Shown: piece after piece, positions 13,506 to 26,359 of the stretch
Layout of the letters: each line of letters begins with the position of its first letter
Numbering within the stretch: position 1 is the stretch's first letter
NCBI GenBank assembly: GCA_029962745.1
Contig: CM057156.1
Coordinates: 34,651,370 to 34,715,369, forward strand
From: Echinometra lucunter
Taxonomy: Eukaryota > Echinodermata > Echinoidea > Camarodonta > Echinometridae
DNA: 64,000 nucleotides
Direction of reading: 5' to 3'
The notes under the pieces: model-generated
The model's database searches: none
What the model was told of the DNA's origin: nothing
What the model saw: the letters and a program-made list of their open reading frames with translations, nothing else
Made by a program: the position numbers and the translations under genes

Positions 13506-14644
13506 AGAGGGTAGTTTACTTATACTGACACAATAAAAATCATAATCATAATGATAATAATGATGATGGTGATGAATATTAGTATAATATAATAATTGTA
13601 TTGATAATTTTATTACTGCTGATGATAATGAATAAAAACTGATTGAAAGGAAGTTGCCTTTAGAGGTTTTCTTAGAAGATGTAGCTTGATCTTAATTTAA
13701 GAGATGTACAATAATCGACAGGAAAGGAGAAGATAATCTTGTGTGATATTTTAGGAGAAAGAAACGTGACAGAATTCTGAGTTAACTGTTGTTGGGTCTG
13801 CCCTGTGAGGGTGCCTCTAATACACAGTATGCATGGCTGAGCATTAGACCCATTTTGCAGCTTGTCATCCCTGCAGAAGTGAATGTTCGGATAAATAGTA
13901 TGGCCTTTTCTCCTCCTATCCTTTTCCTTTTTCTTCTTGTTGCACAAGCATGTATTTTTTTTCTTCTCCAGTAAATGTCAAATGATGTTGTACTTGGAAG
14001 TGACAAGATTTACATACAGAATAATGCCTGCTTGTGGGATGACTGTTGGTGCATACATAATAACTAGCAAACCAATGTTTTAAAACTGCCTTTTAGTCTT
14101 TTAGCAGATAATATTTTTAGCTACTTCATGTTATTCCCCATATCTCTTAGTTAAATACGTTTGTGATTTTAATTCTTCTGAAGAATGATTGTCTTTTTAT
14201 TACAGCTTTGATGTATAATGTTGAAAGAAAAAATGTATTTAAATAGAAATGTTACATACTTCATTTGCATGTAATACAGACAGGTATCTGAAAATTTTCA
14301 CTCTGTATTTATTATTGGTTAAGTATATATTTTTTTCTTTTTTTTTAGATGTACTATTTTTCACCAGTCAAAACATTTATTTATTTATTTATTTTTTTAA
14401 AATTTGATTCATATGTTGACTCATTTATTTGTCTGTAAGGCAGTCCAGCCAAGTATTATCCAAGCTTTCAGGCCATGAGCTTCTGTAGCAAGATAGATGG
14501 CCAGAAAGATTGGATACACTGGTTACACATAGTGACTATTTTTTTATTTCCCAATTAACCCCTGCCAATTTTAATCAGGTAAACTGCATGTTGCAACACT
14601 GTTCACATTGTTTTGATCAGTTGAAGTTCTATGGATCCAACCCG

Positions 14645-14782
14645 AATGGTAGTTATGCTAGTTAGTGTATTAGAATTGTTCCTTGGCATGAGGGTATAGT
14701 TACCTTGTATCTCAATGGTAGTTATGATAGTTAGTGTATTAGAATTGTTCCTTGGCATGAGGGTATAGTTACCTTGTATCTC
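14645..14782. repeat. 69-bp tandem duplication private to the second block
   Basis: A 69-base segment starting AATGGTAGTTATG and ending GTATCTC occurs twice back to back here, but once (near 7397-7463) in the first block. It arose after the two blocks diverged, or is an allelic difference. Confidence 0.9.
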
Positions 14783-16853
14783 AACTTTCATGGAGCTGAA
14801 ACAAAATGGCTTCCTTTATATGGTGCAGATCTCCTGTCCTTTCATCTGTAAGTCCTTTCTTTTTTTTCATATACATGTATCATTATATCCATTGTAAGTC
14901 ATCAGTTTTTAGACTTCACATGCAAATTTTACAACAGTTACCCATTCATTTATGAAAGGGGACAAAGATGAAATGAGAAATTTCCTTCCATTATATGGCT
15001 CCATGAATGTATTCTTTTGGACACCAGAAGAAGAGTGCAATTCTCCATAATGAATGAATGAAAATAGATCTCATATACTGATGCAAATAAAGTACACTTC
15101 TTCTGGGGGATAGAGTGATTTTTGAAAAGTGGATTACTTTTACATTCAACAAACAGCATTCAAAGAAATGCCTATTTCTCAAGAGATGCTCAGGTCAAGA
15201 TGCCCATGATAGTTCACATGTAGAAAATAAACCATTAAAATATTAATAGGCATCAAAAGAAAGTTGAACAACCATATTTTGTCGGTAGGCAAATGCTTTT
15301 ACCATGAGAAACTTTTTTTTTTTTTTCAGTGTTGCTTTTTACCCTTTTTACTGTTTCTGCCAAGATTGCTCAATGAACCCATTGCCTGACAAGATATGCA
15401 TCAATTCTCATGTAAGGCAGTAGATTCGTCATTTAAGTAGGGGTGGGGTGATGACACTTTGGGGAGGAGAATAATTAGTTTGGCACAGAATGAGAGGAAG
15501 AGAAAGAGAGAGAGAAAGAGAGAGGGGGAGAGAGTGCCTTGAGCCATTGATGCCAAATGAAGCAGTTAATGGTTGGTTCTGCTGGAATAGGCCTAGCAAG
15601 GAAATATTGAATATCTCTTTGAGGAATAGTTGAAAGGAACATAAATAGAAGATGAGATGTGTGTTCAGCTCCAGTGTGCCATATCTCAACCATTCCTTCT
15701 ATAGCAGTACAGGTGCAGGTGTTATTCTTGGTATTGGCCCTTGCGAGAAATTGCTCATTAAGGTTTTATGGGTTGCAGAGTGGTTATTTTTTTGTTTATT
15801 TCAGAGGAAAAAATATAAGCAATTTAACTGTTGTGAACAGGCAAGCCTCAGGCATCGATTCAACATCATATAAACTAAGGAAATATGAAAGAGTTTCTGA
15901 AAAAGGGGGAAAAAATTTGTTGCTCTTCACTTAATGTCGCAGATTTAATTTTGAAATTTTGTGCCTTGTTTGAATTCATTAATCCATTGGCTATTTGAAC
16001 TGGGTGACCCCTATATTAGAATTCAGAATTAGAGAATTCAGTAGTCAACAGATTTTGAAGATTATTAATTGTATTGATGTATTGACTTCACAGTCTCAAT
16101 CCCAAAGATGATTCAGTAAATGATACAGCTATTTAAGCTTTGTTGTTATATGTCAAGTTATTTCACATCTACTAGAGATGATGGCAAGGTGAAATTTTGA
16201 AAGTAGTCTTTATGTTGCTACTGCTAAGGCAACTTTTACTACAAGAACTGCTGGGCAAAGGCCTGAATAATGATAAGTGCAACCTTTGTAAAGGTAAAAC
16301 TTTTCTTCACCTCATTCTCAACATATAACATCGGTGTAATAATAGCATGATCCACAAATTAGTCTCATGAAACAAGGGAATACCAATCTAAAAGATATAA
16401 AGGTTTTGCTGACCAACAAGGAATAAACATAAATGGCAGGACAAATTCTGTAGATGATGTACTGACTAAATTTTAAAAAAATGCTATCTAGACTACAAGG
16501 AGAAAAGGGCTATTAAGAAACCAGGGATCTTATAACCCACGAAAATATCAGAAGACTCCTTATCATCTTGAATTTAAAAAAAGCATTTTGGGAAAGAAAT
16601 ATGTGAGCCTAAGGGTCTTGAATTGATCCTCCTTGCTTCCTATATTGTTTTTAATAGCCTTCATGGCAATCCAAACAGAATTTAGAAATGTAAACAATGA
16701 CCTCATGATTGAGTAAATGCTTGAATAATGCTGATAAATGCATCAAGTTACTATATTGATTGATTTTTTTAAAAAATTCAATTATTCCTTGATGTAATAT
16801 TAGAGTCTATATATTGATTAGATGGACACTACTGATGTTAAAATTCGGCTTTT

Positions 16854-17293
16854 TCCCGTTCAGCATGATTAGATATCAGTATAACTTGCATTTACCCGTT
16901 CAGCATGATTAGATATCAGTATAACTTGCATTTACCCGTTCAGCATGATTAGATATCAGTATAACTTGCATTTACCCGTTCAGCATGATTAGATATCAGT
17001 ATAACTTGCATTTACCCGTTCAGCATGATTAGATATCAGTATAACTTGCATTGACCCGTTCAGCATGATTAGATATCAGTATAACTTGCATTGACCCGTT
17101 CAGCATGATTAGATATCAGTATAACTTGCATTGACCCGTTCAGCATGATTAGATATCAGTATAACTTGCATTTACCCGTTCAGCATGATTAGATATCAGT
17201 ATAACTTGCATTTACCCGTTCAGCATGATTAGATATCAGTATAACTTGCATTTACCCGTTCAGCATGATTAGATATCAGTATAACTTGTATTT
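16854..17293. repeat. 40-bp minisatellite, about 11 copies
   Basis: This is the counterpart of the array at 9560-10240, with the same 40-base unit. Three successive units carry GCATTGACCC in place of GCATTTACCC, a variant that I do not see in the first block. Confidence 0.95.
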
Positions 17294-19104
17294 TCCATAG
17301 ACCCTAGCCACAGTTATCTGGGGTGTAGTGTTCAGCTGGCTAATGTTTTATTATGATTACTGGAACACTATATTATCAAGTTAGCAAACAAATTAACTCT
17401 GATATGTCATTTTGGAAATACAATCTTAGGTTAATTGCCCATTCCGTAATCAGTTTCCTACTATTTCTTAATGATATAAACCAAAGTGAAATTCTCTCCA
17501 GTGGAAAAAAAAGCAAACAAAGCTCCTCCAGCCTTTCTCTAAGAGTACATGCACTCAGAATATACCATTACATTCCATTTCATATTGATCTGGATCTTGT
17601 ACAACTGCCACTACATATATTCTTCCTATCATTATGCAGTAAATAAATCCTAGTGTGGTCCTCTGATGTATCTAACCATTGTTGAACATGTACCTTGTAG
17701 TATCCCCTGTACTCCAGCGATGATCTTTGCACCAGAGCCATCTCATCTCATAGACGGGAAAGATGACACATGATGCCCTGTTAGATCAGTCAGCTAGGCA
17801 TCAGGGAGCCTGATTTCTAGCCCATTAGTCAGCTCTGCATCTCATTTCACGCAACCTGCACTCTACATGGAGGGATTTGGGGGGGGGGGGTCTTTGGGAG
17901 GAAAGAAAATTATCAGTAATATGAGACCTGTGAGGCTTGTCTTCAACTCCTGCGTTTTGCATCCTTTGACTGCATTTTTCCATGCATACTACCAATTCAT
18001 ACCATGGGCTACTGGGATCTGTAGTGTCTTCCTGTAATGAGTGTGACAGCTTTGGGAAATGCATTTCATGTATGCCTGTGAGTTTGTATTAAATGTCAGT
18101 TAATGAAAGTGAGAACATGGAAGAATTATTTGCTTGTATACAATTATAATTGTATGTCCTATCTTTCAGGTCATCACTTAACTCTATATCATCTCCCAGA
18201 TGACACCTGTTCTTTCCATTTCACTGCACTTTGTAGAGTACTATAAAATGTAATCTATAAAGTACTACAAACTTATATACTACAAACTATATCAACTTAT
18301 ATACCACAAAATATCTTTTGATTATCTCTTCATTTATTTCTAAAAGTGACACAGTCTTCTTTGAAGTTCATCACCTGCTCCTCTGTGCGTTTTGCAAGCC
18401 ATTTCCCAGAGTAATTTGCCAATCTTATTCTCAAATCCTCATGAGTTGATATCTAGTGCACTATAAATCTTAGTACATCTACATGTATTAGTCATGTTCT
18501 TCTCTCTCCCTAAAAGTGAGAGCTAATCATATTTTGAGATGTATGCTTTGTACGTAAAAGTAACAGTGCTGTGGCCTTTGGGACTTGATGCTAACTTGCA
18601 GATCAAGGCTGTTGCTGAATTAGTAGATTTTATAGGTTGGTAGTTGTCAATATGAGTATTCTCCAAGCAATCCATCCTTATTCTCTGGCTTGATGTCATC
18701 TTAAGAGGAAATATTGTGATTGAGATTGGAATAAAGAATACTATCCTTGTCCAAGAAAACTGGCACTCATTAAGATGCCATTATCATCTTAGAAGGAAGG
18801 CAAGGTGTCAGTTTGCTATACTATCTATAGGCTTTTTTCATTTTGTTTGTTGTAAACATTCAATGATATTAATGATAAAAACCAATGGAATTTACTTTAT
18901 GGTAAATTTCAAACTGAATAGAAGTGAAAGAAAACTCAATAGACTAAATTTAACAAATGTGTCAAAGTCATATTAAATTCTGGGATTCTCTGCAAGAAAT
19001 TGACAGTATGGGATACAGAGTTATGCTTATGCCTCATGGTAGTACCTGTATAGGTACTCATTAATAGATAAATCCAACTATATGATGTGAAATATGTTGT
19101 ACTT

Positions 19105-19755
19105 ATTCTGTTACTCATTGATAGATAGATCTAACTAAGATATATGTTATGTTACCCACTGATAGATAGATCTAACTATGATGATGTGAAATCTGTTCTG
19201 TTACCCATTGATAGATAGATCTAACTATGATGTGAAATAATTATGTTCTGTCACCCATTGATAGATAGATCTAACTATGATGTGAAATCTGTTGTTACCC
19301 ATTGATAGATAGATCTAACTATGATGTGAAATATGTTCTGTTAGCCATTGATAGATAGATCTAAATAAGATGTGAAATATGTTCTGTTACCCACTGATAG
19401 ATAGATCTAACTATGATGTGAAATATGTTCTGTTACCCATTGACAGATAGATCGATCTAACTATGATGTGAAATAATTATGTTCTGTTACCCATAGATCT
19501 AACTATGATGTGAAATATGTTCTGTTACCCATTGATAGATAGATCTAACTATGATGTGAAATATGTTCTGTTAGCCATTGATAGATAGATCTAAATAAGA
19601 TGTGAAATATGTTCTGCTACCCATTGATAGATAGATCGATCTAACTATGATGTGAAATAATTATGTTCTGTTAGCCATTGATAGATAGATCTAAATAAGA
19701 TGTGAAATATGTTCTGTTACCCATTGATAGATAGATCTAACTATGATGTGAACAT
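19105..19755. repeat. 46-bp minisatellite, about 14 copies, with higher-order pattern
   Basis: This is the counterpart of 12055-12372, expanded about two-fold. A variant unit containing ATAATTATG recurs (near 19239, 19474 and 19661), and a group of units appears to have been duplicated as a set, which suggests expansion by unequal exchange or replication slippage. Confidence 0.9.
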
Positions 19756-20109
19756 TTTTATTCTGGTATCTCCCTTTAAGTTCATCTCCAAGCTAGTAAG
19801 TTATCATTCTCTGCAGAGATTAAAAGAAGGTGTAATATCCAGTTTCTTCATGCCTGAGGGGATTTTTTTTTATTGCAATCCTTCCTATATTTCCCCACGA
19901 TCTAATTCGCTGGAGGCCATTCCACTTTGTGTACACACACAAATAAATATCTTTTACTGCAAGAAGCAAGAAAAGCAAATTAGAGAATATCTAATAAGAA
20001 ATAAATCAGCTACAGAGCTGCATCTATCATTTAACTCTTTTGACAAATGATTGATATCACTATACTGTGAGGATGAGTAAGTGGGACTGAGAAATAATAA
20101 AAAAGAAAG

Positions 20110-20740
20110 TTGATCATTTCTTTTCCTTCTTTTTTAGCTTCTTTCCTGGTTCTCTACTCATTGATTGTGTCTCTCATTGATCCATTCCCCTCTGTTTATT
20201 TATCATTCATGTTATACATTTCCCTCTCTCTTAACCCATCTCACATCTTCCCTTCTCTCTTTTTTCATTCCCTCTTTCTGTCTCTTCTCTTCTCTCTCCT
20301 ATCTCTCTTTCCCTTCTCTCTCTCCTTCCCTTCTCTCCTTCCCTTTTATTTCTCCATCCATTCTATCTCCTTCTTTCTTTCTCCTTCAGTCCCTTCCCTT
20401 CTCTCTCCTCATCCATTCTCCCCATCACTTCTCTCCTTCTTATTTCCTTCTCTCCTTTCCTTTCCTTCTCTCTCCCTTTTCCTTCTCTCTCCCTTTTCCT
20501 TCTCTCTCTCATTTCCTTCTCTTATTTCCTTCTCTCCCTCATGTCCTCTTATTTCCTTCTCTCCCTCATGTCCTGTTATTTCCTTCTCTCATGTCCTCTT
20601 ATTTTTTCTCTCTCCTTTCCTTCTCTTACTCATGTCCTCTCTCATTTTCTTCTCTCCTTTCCTTCTCTCTCCTTCCCTTATCTTATTTTTCCTTCTCTCT
20701 CTCTTCTCCCTCTTCTCTTCTTTTTTCTTCCCTTGTCAAA
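20110..20740. repeat. Pyrimidine-rich low-complexity tract
   Basis: More than 600 bases of nearly pure C and T, with phrases such as TTTCCTTCTCTC repeated irregularly. The long open frames here (up to 223 codons) encode only Ser/Leu/Phe/Pro low-complexity peptides and overlap in several frames, so I do not call a gene. The tract begins just after the second duplicated block ends. Confidence 0.85.
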
Positions 20741-20750
20741 CGCATTTAGC

Positions 20751-22600
20751 CTTGATGAGTTATGACCTTTCAAGAGTCTAGCTTCGGTTTATTAGGTTCC
20801 TGGAGGACCTACTCTTTGTCTAGTGCTCATATAGGATGGCAATAAGCATTTCTACTCATTATTCATTCCATTCAAATAAGAGCTGGTTACTACACATACT
20901 ACTACCAGAATATGACTGTCACAGTACAGATCAAAACACATGATCTTGTGCAAAATACATAGTATGAACAATTGCTTTGCTTGGAAGCTACTATATTAAG
21001 ATTCAAAATAATTGTAGAAACAAAAATGATTGAGATTTTGATAGAATTTTTTTTGTTTTCTTTGATTCCCTGGTCAAGTGTATTAATTTGTTTGTTAATG
21101 CAAATTACCAAAATCTTGAATTATTAACTTTCAGTTATATTTTTGTTTGTTTAGGACTTTGAAATCTAGATGTATGCTCTCATGCCTGAATAGTCTTGAA
21201 TATTGTCAGCAATATCAACTGTCAATCATTCACCATATTTTTAACAGTGTAGTACTGAAGATTCATTGTTCTTTGAACTTTGCTATTTTTAGTGTATTAC
21301 AAACAAGGAGGTATTATTCTTGAATTTCCCGGAAGACAATTTGTAAACAAAGTAAAAGAAATTTACTGAAAGGGATAAAAATGTGATTTTATCACAATAG
21401 GCAGAAAAAGGGTGGAATGGTGCTTAACTCTTCAACAGACTGTATTTCAAATGTTGAAATACAAGGATGATTAGCTGTTATTAGAAGAGTAGATAGGTCT
21501 GAATAAACTACTAGCCTGTAAGAACACCTTTCACTCATACTTTGTTAAAAAATAAAACCATCAAAAAAAAGTAGCCGGACTTTCCACTTTTTTATCTTCA
21601 TCATTCAGTTTTTATTTTTGTTTTTTTTTATAATTATTTTGATTATTATACTGCTTTCAGTGAAGTACTTTCAGGAATGGAGCTCTCAAGTTCTGTTTTA
21701 ATATACTTGTTTATGATTTTTTAAAGTTATTTTTTTCTTTGGAGAACAACCTCATGGTAGAATAAGCAAAAAACTATAAGGTTGTCAAGGATGTTCATGT
21801 ATTGGAGAAAATTTGATAAACGATGTATCACCAACAATGTGTTAAATATTCTGACTGTTCGTACCTATGCAAACTGAAATTTTTGGCTCCCAACCTGTCT
21901 TCAATAAACTAAATGGATAAGGAATGAAAAGAAAGCAGGATTCAAATAGGAAGATGATTTTTGAAAGATGAGTTAGGTTGAAACTAGGCAGCTTCTTCAT
22001 TGTGCTACAAAGGTAATGGGAACATGTACATTGTATCATTTGAAACATAACTGGTGTAATGCTTTCAACTTTCTCTTTCTTTGTCTTCTTTTCCTTTCTT
22101 GTTTTAATTATTTTTTTGTTCATGATGATATTTATTGAACAATGTTTAGAAGTTGTTGAGAGGCAAGATGGTTAGCTGATAAGTACACTTGGTGCAGGGT
22201 TTCTTAAATAATGATCTTTGTTCTCTTTCATTATCTTTCCCTTCATTTGGTGTTCCTTCAAGTTATTTGTTATAGTGTACTCAAGAATCATGACCGAAGG
22301 TCGAAATCACATCTGTCTCATCTCATCTATTCTCCCAAGCAAGGCACCAATGACTGCTTTTAATGATAGCTTGTTGCTAGGTGCTAGGTGTATGCTCATA
22401 TTCTCCCCTTTACACCCAGTGTAGTAGTTCTCCTTCATCTTAATTCAGAACAGAAGACAAAAATTATATTAATCTCTCTGATCACATTCAGTGAAAATTC
22501 ATGCATTTTCCTTTTTTATTCAAATTTTGATTCGGGATTTGAATGAATGTTTTTCAATGATAGCAGTGATGAGAACATTTAAGTGTCATTAAGGCTACAT
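20751..22600. other. AT-rich non-coding stretch, no gene seen
   Basis: I see no repeat, RNA gene or exon that can be supported here. Short open frames near 21842-22123 and 22218-22424 are uninformative. Confidence 0.4.
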
Positions 22601-22865
22601 TTAAGGCATTTTATCTTTAAGTCGTTATGCAAAAGAACGCGTTCCGAACACAAATTCCAATAATTAAAATGTCTATTTTGACATATTGGAATAGAATTTT
22701 AGTAAAGATCATGCTACAAGAAGATAATATAATCAATTTACAAGGTCTGCATGCTGCCTGTGAAATTATTAATCATTGTTTGAAAAATCTGATTTTCAAT
22801 AATTTTCTGTTTTGAGTTCCAGACGCATTCTTTTGCACAACGACATAAAGATAAGATGCCTAAGT
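22601..22865. mobile_element. Short inverted-repeat element (MITE-like)
   Basis: The left end (TTAAGGCATTTTATCTTTAA, continuing GTCGTTATGCAAAAGAACGCGT) matches the reverse complement of the right end (TTAGGCATCTTATCTTTATG, continuing TCGTTGTGCAAAAGAATGCGT) over more than 40 bases. The total length is about 260 bases with an AT-rich non-coding middle. Such a fold-back structure is typical of MITEs. It directly abuts a second, unrelated palindromic element at 22871. Confidence 0.75.
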
Positions 22866-22870
22866 AGTAG

Positions 22871-23526
22871 GCACAATTCGTTGTCGGTCTTACGAACCGG
22901 CGAATAGCCAAAATTGGGTCAAAAAATCAATTTTCACTTTTTTGCATTATTGGATAGTATACGTCAGAATCTAGCGAGTGGCAAAATTTCACCCCTCAAT
23001 TACGTTTATTTTTAGAGAAATCCTGTTTTTTATCTTTTCGGGTGAACGGCGAATAGCACTTGCCGGTCTTACGAACCGGCGAATAGCCCCCCTACAATTG
23101 CTTTACACGCATTATCCCTTGTCAGCTTTTAAAGTTTGTTGACCCACATACGCGCATCCATACATACGCGCAGCCATATTTGGAAGGTGAACGGCGAATA
23201 GCACTGTGCGGTCTTACGAACTGGCGAATAGGCGGCGAATAAGGTATACGATAAGGTATGCGATTTTTTCGTTCTTACGAACCAGCGAATAGGTTTGTAA
23301 GCTTATAATTTGAGTTTTCTGTATATGTGGTGCTTAATACAAAAATAATATTAAAATAGAGAATATAAACTCTTTTTCTCTGCAATATTGCTGGAAAACA
23401 ATGATTATAAGCATATAAATTCACTGCTCAAAAAGGTGCAAAACTTTAAACGCGTTTTTCTCTGAACTGTGTTTTTCCGCAAGGATGGGCTATTCGCCGG
23501 TTCGTAAGACCGACAACGAATTGCAC
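22871..23526. mobile_element. MITE-like element with repeated CGAACCGGCGAATAG motifs
   Basis: The terminal inverted repeats are about 36 bases: CAATTCGTTGTCGGTCTTAC followed by GAACCGGCGAATAGCC on the left (from 22874), and its reverse complement at the right (ending about 23524). The core GGTCTTACGAACCGGCGAATAG recurs inside near 23065, 23211 and 23272 in the left-hand orientation, with minor changes. That gives four direct copies and one inverted copy, each with an internal CGAACCGGCG near-palindrome. Repeated subterminal motifs are common in DNA transposons, where they bind transposase. No transposase frame is present. Confidence 0.75.
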
Positions 23527-25415
23527 TGACTTCATCTTAAACTAAGGACTTTCAGTTTTCAGTACCATTTTACAACATAAATGTCATGCACCAGCAATAT
23601 GAAACTTACTAGTTAAACAATATATTTTATTGATACTTCTGTTTTATTCTTAGATGATGTAATGTGAAATGTGAAATAAATTGCATCATTCATTAAACTA
23701 TTAATATTTTTAAGAAGAAATTTAAATGCTTTCCAAATGTGTGTTTGAAAATATCTTGTGAGGCAAGAGGGAAAGAGAAATACAAAATGTCATTCTACAA
23801 ATAGACAAGACATAAACATTTTCTCACGTTTCTTGTCAAAGTTGAGAAAGCATTTTTGAGTTATGATCGGAATCCTTTCAGTTATCAGAGCATGATTAAA
23901 TTGGTTAGTTGTTCATGGGAATTGATTTGGTTTTATTGATATGATTCAGGTCCCAGATTTCTGAAATGAACTACATGTACTCATGTTGACGCCAAGCTTG
24001 AATTCAGGAAAGGAAAGCAAATATTTGGTGCTATAGAACTTGAGAAATCTCTTGCTTTCTCTCTTTTGTATCGTAGCTATTTTCTCTACATTTTTCTTGT
24101 TTTACTGTTAAATTATTCCATCTCTCTTTTTTCGTCTTGTTTTTTTATATCTGGAACTCTTTTCAGAAATATTTATACTGTAACTTTACCAGTTCATTGT
24201 ATTCTGTTGATTACAGATGTGTTGGAATTTTGACTACAACATGACCTATCTGTTATGAAAATTAATCCCAACCAGACATATATTATAGTATAGTCATTGT
24301 GTCTTATCAATGTTCATACAAATATCACTGAATTTCAAGGGGGAAAAGGTCATTGATATTGTTACTGAACTGTTTCCAATGAATCTATAAATTCCTTGAG
24401 AGTTAATTTTAGCATAATTATGAAAATAAATTCATGATAATCATAAAGAAAAACTGGATAGGCAATACTTGCCTCTTTTTGGTGACACTGTTGCATTATC
24501 TTCATATCCAGACTTGTTGTTATTATTTTTTATTATTGTTGTTATTAGTACTTATACCTTGCTTTTCCCATAAGGCCCAAAGCCCTTACAATAAAGGGAA
24601 ATTACATAGAATATGTAATTATAGATGTAAACTAGACTTTAATTCGTCACTGAAGACAAATCAGATGATCTGTCAGCAATTTTTTACATGGATGAGTATA
24701 ATGACGATGATTATTAAAGCTAATGCTGATAGTAAAGATGACAATGATGATCATGATTATAGCAACCGATAAGACTAGCTGTGATGAAAAAAAAATATGA
24801 TGATGATGATGATGGTATACATACCGCCATCATCATATGTAAATGATGATATAAATGTGATAATATCAGTGATACTAGTGCCACTTAAGACTGAAAGAAA
24901 AAATAGAATTCTATACACCTGGGCTGAATAACTTGAAAATATAAATGTCTGGGAAGGAGACTCGAATCATAAAAATGTGACAATTTGATATTACAGCATG
25001 CATGTAAGGTTAACCCCATAGCTTTGATACATGACAAGGAATCAGATTTCCCGAAGGGTTGTACACAAACTGCTGAACATTATTTTCCCATAGATATAAC
25101 TCCAGATTAGGTCTTTTATTACTTAGTAGCCCACGATATAATGTCAGAAATATTTCTGGCCTGCAAGACAAAGTAATTAAGAACTCAGGTTAGAGGAGAG
25201 AAAGCTGATTAATTTAGACCTTTGGAAAACATTGGACTACTGAGGGTTTTAAACTGAGCTGTTATCTCTATAGTGACTCCCAAAATAATGAAAGTGAAAA
25301 CTGATGGTGACAGTATGCATGTGTGTTGCAGGATAAACTTCAGTTGTTACTGTTGAAAGAATTGATGGTTTGGAAACCTGAGGCATTAAATACTGTCAAT
25401 AGAATACCACCTCAA
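23527..25415. other. Non-coding stretch with GAT/ATT microsatellites
   Basis: No exon is supported. Short ATT and GAT repeats lie near 24520-24550 and 24797-24815. The phrase CCCATAAGGCCCAAAGCCCTTACAA near 24567-24591 looks like a dispersed-repeat fragment, but I cannot name it with confidence. Confidence 0.4.
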
Positions 25416-25439
25416 ATTTGATTATTTGTTCATCTCTTC

Positions 25440-25990
25440 CTGCTTTCCCTACCCATACTCCCTCACTCTCTACAATTTTTTTTCTTCTTTCTCTCTCTCT
25501 TTCCCTTTTCTCCCATCCCTTCTATCATCTCTTTTTCTCCCCTATTTCCCCCCCTCCCTCATTCCTCCCCATCTCTTTCATCTGTCTTCCTCTTTCCTTC
25601 TCTCTCTCTCTCTTTCCCTTTTCTCCCATCCCTTCTATCATCTCTTTTTCTCCCCTATTTCCCCCCTCCCTCATTCCTCCCCATCTCTTTCATCTGTCTT
25701 CCTCTTTCCTTCTCTCTCTCTCTCTCTTTCCCTTTTCTCCCATCCCTTCTATCATCTCTTTTTCTCCCCTATTTCCCCCCCTCCCTCATTCCTCCCCATC
25801 TCTTTCATCTGTCTTCCTCTTTCCTTCTCTCTCTCTCTCTCTTTCCCTTTTCTCCCATCCCTTCTATCATCCTTTTTTCTCCCCTATTTCCCCCCTCTCT
25901 CCTCCCCATCTCTTTCATCTATCTTCCTCTTTCCTTCTCTTTCCTCTGTCTTTTCTTGTTTTCTCTTCTCTCTCTCTCCTTTGTCGCTTC
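25440..25990. repeat. Pyrimidine-rich array, unit about 115 bp, 4 copies
   Basis: A unit of about 114-115 bases begins near CCCTTTTCTCCCATCCCTTC and occurs at about 25502, 25617, 25731 and 25846, separated by (CT)n. The overlapping open frames of more than 200 codons are composition artefacts. Confidence 0.9.
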
Positions 25991-26359
25991 CACACTCTTT
26001 CTTTCTGTATCACATACATTCCTTTTACCCCATCTTCCTAAAATTCTATATGTGTAAAAAAACAAAGTTTTTGTTTTTTTTACATTTTCAAACTAACACC
26101 AAAATTATATGAACCCCCCCCCCCTCCAAAAAAGCCTCCCATTTGTAAATCACTCAATATATATAAAGCAAAAAATTTAGAATTATGATTAAGAGTATCA
26201 TATATTTTCTTATTTTCTTTATTAATGTCTAAAAAATCGAACTCTGTATCCTTCTCACATGTTTGTATTTGATTTTTTTCCTTGCTTGCAAGTTTTTCTT
26301 GTTTAACTCTCTCTATCAATCGTATATTTCTTTTGCTCTCTAACTTTTTCTCTTTCTCA

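Larger units (their letters stand above)
13212..20092. repeat. Second copy of the ~6.8-kb duplicated block
   Basis: This block mirrors 5978-12711 in the same orientation, with small substitutions and indels. Differences include a private 69-bp tandem duplication (14645-14782), fewer 40-bp units (about 11 instead of 17), more 46-bp units (about 14 instead of 7), and a shorter poly-G run (near 17878 compared with 10826). The level and kind of difference resembles allelic variation in a highly polymorphic animal. No coding exon is supported. Confidence 0.9.

Noticed and set aside
20110..20781. Open frames of 223, 194 and 74 codons on the plus strand
   Set aside because: They overlap in several frames across a pure pyrimidine tract, encode only low-complexity Ser/Leu/Phe/Pro and have no splice or start context.
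25418..26112. Open frames of 207 and 228 codons
   Set aside because: They are composition artefacts of a CT-rich array with a ~115-bp unit; both frames are open at the same place.
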